Origin: Gracilariopsis chorda
Lineage: Eukaryota; Rhodophyta; Florideophyceae; Gracilariales; Gracilariaceae
Assembly: GCA_003194525.1 (NCBI GenBank)
Contig: NBIV01000002.1
Span: forward strand, 434,001 to 498,000
Reading direction: 5' to 3'
DNA length: 64,000 bases
The translations under genes were made by a program, and so were the position numbers. Under the pieces are notes generated by a model. It was not told the origin of the DNA, searched no databases, and worked only from the letters and a program-made list of their open reading frames with translations. Of the stretch, positions 57,307 through 64,000 are shown in pieces. Each line of letters opens with the position of its first letter. The stretch's first letter is position 1.

Positions 57307-58676
57307 ATGACGCTTTCCACTTCCTCCAGGCTCACCCTGTTCACCACCGTCTTTCTCTCCTGCGTATCATTCGCCATTGTTTTACCGTCGCTGTGGTCCT
57401 ATCTCCAAACCCTTGGAGCGCACAAGTCGTTCCTTGCCTACGTCATTTGCATATACTCCGTCGGAGAAGCGCTTGGCGCGCTCTACTTCGGAGCCCAGTT
57501 CCGTTCAAAAGCTGCGAAACGTGTTTTGCAAAGCGCGGCGGGCTTGGGAGCTCTCGGCTCCGTGCTGTACGTACTTGCGTATGACAGACTTGTGCTGGGT
57601 CCGTACTGCGTCCTTTTTTCGAGGCTCTTGTGCGGATTGTGGACCGGTGGCGCGCAAGCCGTGCAACAAGCTTACTTGCAACGCTGTTTGGATGAGCGTC
57701 GCTTGACGAGCGAAACGGTTGCACTCAATGCGTGGGCTTGCATTGGCTTTGTTGTCGGTCCGTCCTTCGCGCTCTTGCTGTCCGTGTTCCCGCCGTTCAG
57801 CCTGCCAGCCGTTGTGTTCGATGAACTCACCTTTCCGGCTTGGTTCATGTTGCTTAGTTCTGTGCTTTCGTTCTTTCTGTATGAGTTCGGCTTGCTGGAA
57901 CACCGCGATTGCGCGCACACTTACGGGCGCGCAGACGGCGTCGTTGGGGGGGAGGCCTCACCGCTGTTGAAGACCGACGTTGACAGTGAGCATTGCCATC
58001 GGCTTGTTTCTGTTGGATGGCGCACTCGTGTTGCGATTGCGGTTTGTAATTTCGCCTTCTTCGTGCATATGTTCGGCTTTGCGCTGCAGGAAACCATCAC
58101 CACGTAAGTCATGCGCGTTTGTTACTATGCGTCTGTCGAGATGTGTAATGTGTGGGAATGCTGACAACTTGTTCACGCCGTAGTCCATTGGTGCAGGAGT
58201 ATTATCAGTGGAACGTAACGAATGCCGATGTGCTCTTCACAGCCGCTTCAGTATTGACCCTACTCTGTTTCGCATGCGTGTGGGCGGTATCAGAACGAGT
58301 GAAAGATCGCGTGTTAACAGCAATTTCGTTGGTGTTCGGCGCGGTTGGATGGGCGTGTCTCACGCCCGTTCCTTTGCACGTTGGGCTTTTTCTGACGGGA
58401 TTTGGGTTCGCTTCGGTTGCGTTTCCACTGGGTAGAGCGTGTGTGATGTCGTTGGCGTCAAAGTTGTTTCCGCCAGAGTGGCAGGGTAGTGGGCAGGGTG
58501 TGTTGCTTGCCCTGGGGGCTGTAGCCAGGATTGTGGCGCCGTTTGGAGCGGTGCAGGTGTTTTATGTGGCGAACGGCGCGTTGATTGTGTTCGGGGGATG
58601 TGCGTTGTTGTTCGGCGTTGCTGCGGTTGGAGTTCGGTTCGTGTGGAGCGACGTTGACACTGCGCTTGAATCGTGA
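57307..58676 (+). CDS. Major facilitator superfamily transporter, MFSD8/CLN7-like
   Basis: This multi-pass membrane carrier has two exons, 57307-58103 and 58184-58676, joined within a Thr codon (429 residues). The 80-nt intron has gtaagt, a gctgac branch-like site and ccgtag. The N-terminal part gives about six membrane spans. TM1 is FTTVFLSCVSFAIVLPSLW, and YSVGEALGALYFGAQF with SRLLCGLWTGGAQAV are MFS-style segments. A polar loop with a di-leucine-type EASPLLKTD follows, which could direct it to vacuole/lysosome membranes. After ETITTPLVQEYYQWN come about six more spans. MFSD8 proteins are lysosomal anion channels or carriers. The ATG at 57307 is preferred because upstream residues are not membrane-like. 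The copia element ends 184 bp upstream. Confidence 0.8.
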
Positions 58677-59252
58677 GCTCGCCGTGCCTGTGTCGGGTGT
58701 TTGCTTGTACAATAGGGCTTTTGGGGCGTGAACGCGTTAAGAGCGTATCGTGATCATCGCGGAGGATGGTTGGTGATTGTGAGAGACAAGGGAACAGCTA
58801 AAGGTGGTGCAGACGACGAGCTTGCCGCGCCGTGGCGTGTGCAATCTCGAGGTGAAGATGCGTTCATGATAAGATACTGACGCAATAAGGTACGACGGCA
58901 TCTACTAGTTACATCACTTCTTTGTACAAAAAGAGGCGTTAAGTACCGTTGGTACCTTTGGTAGCAAAGGTACAAAGGTACCGAAGGGGCTGTGCCCGCA
59001 TGTGGCATGCACTGGCGACTTGTACCCGTAGAAGGCTGTACCGCCACCGTTCATACCCTTGGTACGTGTCACGAGCGTTGAACACGTCTTTTTTTTTTAT
59101 TACTTGTCCCTCCCACCTTGACAGTGCGTCGTCCGTGTCACACCGCTCGTCCCTCCGCCGCATTCAAAACCGCCAACCGCTCCATTCCCTCCCCTCAGCA
59201 ATCAGCACTCTGTTTCTTCAACCATCCCCAACATCCCCACCCACCCCCCATC
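58677..59252. promoter_or_regulatory. Intergenic region with a GGTACC repeat cluster
   Basis: No gene seen. At 58942-58987 a dense cluster has gtaccgttggtacc, GGTACCTTTG and two CAAAGGTAC units. A further TACCCTTGGTAC copy lies near 59056-59067. This is the promoter side of the motif-repeat gene at 59253. The left part is the 3' flank of the transporter gene. Confidence 0.5.
58951..58982. repeat. GGTACCTTTG inverted/direct repeat cluster
   Basis: GTACCTTTG (58952-58960) pairs perfectly with CAAAGGTAC (58965-58973). GGTACCTTT (58951-58959) pairs with AAAGGTACC (58974-58982). Two alternative hairpins, or a cluster of palindromic sites, result. Confidence 0.8.
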
Positions 59253-59987
59253 ATGTCCTTCAACCGCGTACAATCATTACGCTCCACCTACGACACCCCA
59301 AAACCCAAAGATGAAGAAGCTGCCGTATCCGAAAAGGTATCCTCCATCGCCACCAAGTTCGGAGCAATCGTAGACCCCACAGCTCCCATCCCTCTCCGCA
59401 GCCCGCGCAAAATATCCCGCATCCAGTCCGAAAAATACACCCCCGTCAAACCGAGCGTCGACGAGCAGCAACACCAATCTGTCCAATCGCTCGCATCTCG
59501 CTTCGCAGAAACGAGCAACAAGTCATCCGCGCCGTTCTCAGATGCTGCCGCCGCCTTTCGCGCCCGAGAGGAGGCCATGAAGCGCCCTGAAGAATCCCGC
59601 GTGGTTGGTATGGCGCGTTCCTTGGATGACGGAGCTAAGAAGGAAGTTCAGCGTGTCGCAAATGTTGCCCGCGCTTTTGAGAGCAGTGCCGTGGCTCAGC
59701 GACTTGACGCACCTGTTTCGCCGCCTTTGTTTGCAAATATCCACCAAAAGTCTGAGCCGGTGCGAGAGGCACCCGTTAAGGAAGCTACAACTGCGCCTGT
59801 GCGTGAAGGTGATGATGAGCAAATGCGAACGCGCGCTTTTGGCAGGGCGAAGAGTGTGCAAGACACTGCGCGAATGTTTGAACGTGGCGTCTCTAATGAT
59901 ACTAAGCCTGTTGAAAACGGCGTTCAGGAAGCTGGCGAAGCTAAACTCAGGTTTCAGGATGCTGCCAAACGGTTTGAAGCGTCGTAG
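59253..59987 (+). CDS. Protein of short repeated V-x-x-x-A-x-x-F-E motifs
   Basis: I do not recognise the family. The 244-residue product from the ATG at 59253 (MSFNRVQSLRSTYDT) is hydrophilic and carries five related helical motifs: VSSIATKFG (29-37), VQSLASRFAE (77-86), VQRVANVARAFES (132-144), VQDTARMFERG (202-212) and FQDAAKRFEAS (234-244). They are spaced by Pro/Ser-rich linkers (RSPRKISRIQSEKYTPVK). The pattern suggests a scaffold offering several identical peptide ligands, or membrane- or actin-binding amphipathic turns. No targeting signal or membrane span is present. Confidence 0.65.
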   Translation: MSFNRVQSLRSTYDTPKPKDEEAAVSEKVSSIATKFGAIVDPTAPIPLRSPRKISRIQSEKYTPVKPSVDEQQHQSVQSLASRFAETSNKSSAPFSDAAAAFRAREEAMKRPEESRVVGMARSLDDGAKKEVQRVANVARAFESSAVAQRLDAPVSPPLFANIHQKSEPVREAPVKEATTAPVREGDDEQMRTRAFGRAKSVQDTARMFERGVSNDTKPVENGVQEAGEAKLRFQDAAKRFEAS

Positions 59988-60693
59988 AGCTGCTGTCTGC
60001 TGTGGTTAGCGTCTCACGTCTTTGTGTGACACTGTGCTGCTCGTACGTTCGTGCTTCTTTGGTAGTGATGGTAATTGGCTCGACCGTGATGGCCGTGGCG
60101 AACAACGTGCTATGGGACGCTCTTGACACTCGTTCTGTGTCTTTGCCTCCGTCTCTTTTGTGAGGCTGTTTCCGCGTACTGTTCTTCACCTAGGATTTGC
60201 TAACTTGTTCTCTTTGTTCTTTATGATATTCTTAATAAGTCATGTTGTGTAAAGTCTTTTGAGAGGTCTATAACAGGCCGCTCCGCTAGTCTAGTTTCCG
60301 TTCCATACCCCGCTCTTAGGCTGTTGTGTGTGACGTTTTCTGCTTTGGTTTTCAAATGAGGGGCACAAAATGCTTCGGACCAGCGTTGTAATCTGCTTTG
60401 TATCCCAGTGCGCATTCCGGCGCTCCACGTCATCGGTCACACATAGCTTGTTGTTTCAAGTTTACTGCACGTTACGCTGGCGGGAAGATAAGACTGATAT
60501 GCCTCGCGCCACGTACGCTGGATAGCCTTCTCTTGCTGATAGGGCTGCGCCGTGCAACGTGGCCAAAAACCCATGTCAGTGCGAGGCCCAGTTACTTCTC
60601 AGATGCATCCAGAATCAACATGCCCCTTTGCAGAAAAACGTGTGCAGAGCAGCGCCCGTCACAGCCAAGACCCATGCGCACTTTGATCGCGCC
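59988..60693. other. Intergenic region, no gene seen
   Basis: About 700 bases hold the 3' flank of the motif-repeat gene and the promoter of the RCC1 gene. Short frames have no recognisable character. Confidence 0.5.
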
Positions 60694-61929
60694 ATGCTGC
60701 GCGTACTCTCCCTGTCTCCAAGCTCTTCCTACCGATTCGCCAGTCGGAGACTGCTCTGCGCCCACGCATGGGGGAACGCCGATCTCGGCCAACTCGGCCT
60801 CCCTTCAGCTCAACTCGTCGAAGAGGCTGAAACCATTGGTCGAACCGCTCCGCGACCGCAGTCAATTCCCGCCTTACAGCAAGCCAGATTGCGAACAGCA
60901 AGCGCCTCATCAGCGCATTCCGCTTTTGTCACTGATGGTGGTGAGCTACTTACGTGCGGCTACGGAGCCGATGGACAGCTCGGCCATTCCAATTTTGAAG
61001 ACAAACATACCCCACGAATCGTGATCAACCTGCCGCAAGTTCAGGCCGTTGCATGTGGCAATCGTCACACACTGACTCTCTCCTTGGATGGACGCGTGTT
61101 CTCGTTTGGTTCGAACCGCTTTGGGCAGCTTGGTCTGTCCCATTTGTCAAGTATAACACGTCGGGTCAACTCGCCCGAAGAAGTGAAGCTTCTGAGCAGT
61201 ATCGACTGTCCAATAACCTCCATATCGGCTGGAGATGATTTTTCTGTTGCTGTGGACGAGCAAGGAAAAGTGTATACGTGGGGGTCCTCTGCAAACGGCC
61301 GTCTTGGCCATCCTGACGCAGTCGTCCAGCCTTCAGTCATTGCCTTTTTGCTGGCACGTAGCCGTGAGGCACAGCACTCACCCAGACTTATACCTGGACT
61401 TAAACACGTCAAGGTGAATCACGTAGACTGTGGTAAGCATCTCGCAACAGCTGTATGTAACGGTGGACGAACTTATACTTGGGGTAGCGGACGACATTTT
61501 CAGATATCAACAACGAGGGCTGATGATGAGTATGAGCCGGTACAGCCGACCCACGGCCTCAGTATACGCAAAGTTGCACATGGCGCTTCACATACCTTGA
61601 TGCTTACCGACGGTGGTACTGTTTTCGCGCTGGGGGAGAATGAACGCGGATGTCTTGGGATTGGCAACACTGCTTCCTCTCGAGTGGTTGTTGAACCAAT
61701 ACGCATTCCAGGGCTTGCGGGCGTCACTGATGTGGCCGCCGGCTGGCGATTGTCTGCAGCTGTTGTTGGATCTGGTCCGGATGCGAGAGTATTCATGTGG
61801 GGTTGTGGAGAAGCTGGCGCGCTTGGCACTGGCGAGGCAGTTGATCATTGGGAACCTTTTGACATTGGTTTACGCGCTCGGAAAATCTTTATCGGCTGTG
61901 ATGGTACGTCTGTGTTCGCATTGTCTTGA
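60694..61929 (+). CDS. RCC1-repeat protein, probably mitochondrial
   Basis: The 412-residue product forms a seven-bladed RCC1-type propeller. Repeats carry the usual W/YG-G-x-x-G-Q-L-G pattern: AWGNADLGQLGL, GYGADGQLGHSN, FSFGSNRFGQLGL, YTWGSSANGRLGH, YTWGSGRHFQIS, FALGENERGCLGIG and FMWGCGEAGALGTG. The start (MLRVLSLSPSSSYRFASRRLL) is an Arg/Ser/Leu presequence, so mitochondrial import is likely. That would match RCC1L-like proteins of mitoribosome assembly rather than the nuclear Ran exchange factor. No other domain is present. The upstream part of the frame (from 60559) is Cys-rich and taken as leader. Confidence 0.82.
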   Translation: MLRVLSLSPSSSYRFASRRLLCAHAWGNADLGQLGLPSAQLVEEAETIGRTAPRPQSIPALQQARLRTASASSAHSAFVTDGGELLTCGYGADGQLGHSNFEDKHTPRIVINLPQVQAVACGNRHTLTLSLDGRVFSFGSNRFGQLGLSHLSSITRRVNSPEEVKLLSSIDCPITSISAGDDFSVAVDEQGKVYTWGSSANGRLGHPDAVVQPSVIAFLLARSREAQHSPRLIPGLKHVKVNHVDCGKHLATAVCNGGRTYTWGSGRHFQISTTRADDEYEPVQPTHGLSIRKVAHGASHTLMLTDGGTVFALGENERGCLGIGNTASSRVVVEPIRIPGLAGVTDVAAGWRLSAAVVGSGPDARVFMWGCGEAGALGTGEAVDHWEPFDIGLRARKIFIGCDGTSVFALS

Positions 61930-62575
61930 TATGGCAGTGTGCTGCTCGTTTCGCTTCAACTAGTCTGGCAGTTGTGACACTTCACCTTACTGTTGCAACC
62001 TCTTGAGGGGTGTCATAGCACAGCGTTGTTGAAGTCTTGGTGAAGGAGTGACCTTGTACATCCTTGCGTGCGTCTGCACTGGCTGAAGATGAGTGCACAC
62101 CTATTCATCTTCGAGCCATTCCGTTTCCACGATTATCGATATTGCGTCACTTCAAGGCCAGCAACACGCGCCCTGTGTGTTGACGTGACCTTATTAGGTT
62201 TATAGGTTTCAAAGTGATTTAGCCTTTCTAAGGTGTCCCTCAAGAAGTGATATGGAATAACACCAATCGGAAGTTAGGCGATGAATCCGTCACCGAGTGT
62301 ACATGGATATGTCGTATCCTTCTGAATAATTCATTCAAACTCTTAACTCGGTTTCGATGCAAGGGATACACCCACTGCATGCTAAACACAAGGCACAGCG
62401 GCGCAGAGACTGTTCTTGGTGCGTTGAAGTGATGCCAAAGGGCAGTACGCGTCCTTGCCCTATCGACCTAAGCTAGAACAAGTGACATTAATTGATTAGG
62501 TACAGCCTCCGTCTCCAACGCATGAAGTGCTATATTTGTCAGCGGCATCGCATGTATAGCCAATGCTGAACAGCT
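61930..62575. other. Intergenic, between convergent genes
   Basis: These 646 bases have no recognisable gene. A 61-codon plus frame at 62247 has no features. Confidence 0.5.
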
Positions 62576-63346
62576 TCAATGACCAGACCCCGCTCTCACA
62601 GCTTCTTCGTGAGCAACTAGGATGTCGCGTGTAACGTTGGCTATATGCCGAAATCGAACTGGTCCCAGTAGTATACCACCAAACCACCTAGAGACTACAC
62701 ACAAAGTGTTCTTGGCGTCAAACTGTCGCAGAACATGAAGCATAACTTTCCCTGCGCTTTTCTCTCCGTCGTCATCGAAGTCCTCCTCGTTGTTCACGCG
62801 CCATGCCATAGTGTTATGGGTTGCGTTCTCAACCTTTTTCGACTGGCAGAGTTGCTTAATAACTTGTCCAACATCTTCAGGGCTTGAGATAAAAGCCATG
62901 TGTGCCTGAAAGACGGACTTTCTATCAGTAAGCGGTTCGCCGTGAAAAACCTGAAAAACCTGTTCAGCAATCTTCTTTGAATCATCTCTTGGGCTCTGCT
63001 CTTTGACCGAGGTGTCTTTGTGCTCTTGCAAAACATTCAAAACAGTTTCGCAGTACTCGAATAGACACACCTCGCCATGCGTGCTCTGCTCTTTCTCGAG
63101 CATATTCTTGATTACCTTTTCGCATTCCGACACGGAAAGACTGTCGGATCGAAGAGTTGGCCTTGGATGCATTGCCGGGTAGTCCTCTGCAAGCTGTGCT
63201 GAAAGAGCGACTTTACCGATACATGAGTCGAGAGTTACGGACACTGTTGCAGGCATCGTAACTGTCGCTTCGTTGAACAATACGTTCTCATTACCATATA
63301 TGGCTGATAGCGCTTGCATCTCATCTTCCAAAGCGTTGCTTGCCAT
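62576..63346 (-). CDS. IMPACT: IMPACT/YIH1 family protein (RWD plus UPF0029)
   Basis: IMPACT binds GCN1 through its RWD domain and keeps it from activating the eIF2-alpha kinase GCN2, so it tunes amino-acid starvation signalling. The 256-residue product has an RWD domain at about 5-110 (EDEMQALSAIYG, YPAMHPRP) and a UPF0029 domain at about 135-256. The latter shows DRKSVFQAHMAFI, NATHNTMAWR, DDDGEKSAGKVMLHVL and the hallmark VSRWFGGILLGPVRFRHI. Order and length are typical. No introns are evident. Confidence 0.92.
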   Translation of the reverse strand: MASNALEDEMQALSAIYGNENVLFNEATVTMPATVSVTLDSCIGKVALSAQLAEDYPAMHPRPTLRSDSLSVSECEKVIKNMLEKEQSTHGEVCLFEYCETVLNVLQEHKDTSVKEQSPRDDSKKIAEQVFQVFHGEPLTDRKSVFQAHMAFISSPEDVGQVIKQLCQSKKVENATHNTMAWRVNNEEDFDDDGEKSAGKVMLHVLRQFDAKNTLCVVSRWFGGILLGPVRFRHIANVTRDILVAHEEAVRAGSGH

Positions 63347-64000
63347 GGTCTCTGGTAGCTCTGGAACGAGAACAGTGATAGCTTCACTCTACTTAAATAG
63401 GGTCATCGCTCTCAAATCCTACGTGTTGAAAGAGACTGCAAAAACTGTGGTTTCATGATAGCTTGGTCTGCAGCGAAATATTGTGACGTAGAAAGAAGAA
63501 GGGCTGAAGGCTCAATTTGCTTTGTCTAGAAGGCGAAGAATGTCAACGCATTGATAGGCTGTACACTTGACTGCCTCCTCGTCAGCACCCGTGGGAAAGC
63601 CTGTCAACGAAGCTGTCAGGAGCAACTCAAACAACCTCGAAGCACAGTTCCAAAAGACTGCACAGCAGCAATGCGACAGATCCCTTATTTGGCTCTTTTC
63701 GGCCTGTTTTTGGAGGATTCGTGACCTCAGCTCCACTTCAATTGGGCATCGACCTATGTGTCGCGAACGAAACGTTAAACCACTCGCTCTCGTTTTCTCT
63801 TGACTTCCCCGACCGTGCGCGCGACATACTCCGAGATACATACCTCAGCCAGCAGTACGGCGGACTTCAGAGATTTGTTGAAGACGCATCACTCTACATT
63901 TGTTCCAACTTCCCCGTTCATTTCTTGTTCGATAAGCCACAAACTATGACACAAGAAGACCCGTTCCCAATCGTACAAGAAGAAGTTCGCTCAGCTTGGG
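63347..64000. other. Window end with unresolved coding-like DNA
   Basis: Two overlapping possibilities exist. On the plus strand a frame is open from 63571 to the end of the window and reads protein-like from about 63730 (QLGIDLCVANETLNHSLSF). An acceptor-like site, gacctcag/ctcc, lies at 63729, so it may be an exon running off the edge. On the minus strand 63841-63512 is also open (ending AYQCVDILRLLDKAN). I cannot decide between them. The promoter of IMPACT lies at the left. Confidence 0.35.

Overview
The window looks like nuclear DNA of a red alga (Rhodophyta). A three-helix LHCR-type light-harvesting protein, a plastid ClpP and a plastid ABC1/UbiB kinase are nuclear encoded. Each has a plain transit-peptide-like N-terminus with an early phenylalanine and no ER signal peptide, which points to a primary red plastid rather than a secondary one. 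Introns are few and short (80 to 132 nt where I could place them), intergenic spaces are mostly 0.1 to 1.5 kb, and the transposon is a Ty1/copia element. I cannot name the genus from the sequence.

Layout: 1-1.4 kb, no clear gene (one possible coding fragment). 1.7-5.4 kb, CAF-1 large subunit. 6.7-7.4 kb, LHCR antenna protein (two exons). 8.1-8.9 kb, ClpP (minus). 9.5-11.0 kb, Cactin, tail to tail with an HROB-like OB-fold protein (minus, 11.0-12.1 kb). 12.5-14.6 kb, plastid ABC1/UbiB kinase. 15.5-16.3 kb, NSRP1-like splicing regulator (minus). 17.5-18.3 kb, unknown coiled-coil protein (minus). 19.4-21.5 kb, copper amine oxidase (minus). 22.6-26.1 kb, HEAT-repeat PP4R4-like protein (minus). 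27.0-28.9 kb, TPR protein (minus). 29.2-29.5 kb, small mitochondrial membrane protein. 29.6-30.6 kb, aldo-keto reductase (minus). 31.1-32.5 kb, TRMT11. 32.6-33.4 kb, BAH-domain protein (minus). 35.0-35.6 kb, two-exon coiled-coil protein (minus). 36.5-37.6 kb, BPA1-like RRM protein. 38.2-39.5 kb, Cys/His-knuckle plus SHAQKYF MYB protein. 41.6-43.8 kb, C2H2 zinc-finger protein. 44.3-46.4 kb, protein with a DnaJ-type cysteine-rich domain. 46.5-47.0 and 47.4-47.9 kb, two small unknown proteins. 48.3-49.6 kb, protein kinase. 50.1-57.1 kb, a young copia element with a 404-codon antisense frame. 57.3-58.7 kb, MFSD8-like transporter. 59.3-60.0 kb, protein of short repeated motifs. 60.7-61.9 kb, RCC1-repeat protein. 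62.6-63.3 kb, IMPACT. 63.5-64.0 kb, unresolved coding-like DNA.

This is ordinary euchromatin with no operon or cluster logic, but several genes share a theme of chromatin, replication and RNA processing (CAF-1, HROB, BAH protein, Cactin, NSRP1, TRMT11). E2F-type sites lie ahead of CAF-1 and the kinase gene, as expected for S-phase control.

The most interesting items are: the copia element, with identical LTRs, a half-tRNA primer site buried in the gag start and an antisense protease-like frame; the knuckle/MYB protein, whose gene ends in two mutually exclusive long hairpins; a recurring intergenic GGTACC(C)TTGGTAC motif; and a protein built from repeated V-x-x-x-A-x-x-F-E motifs.
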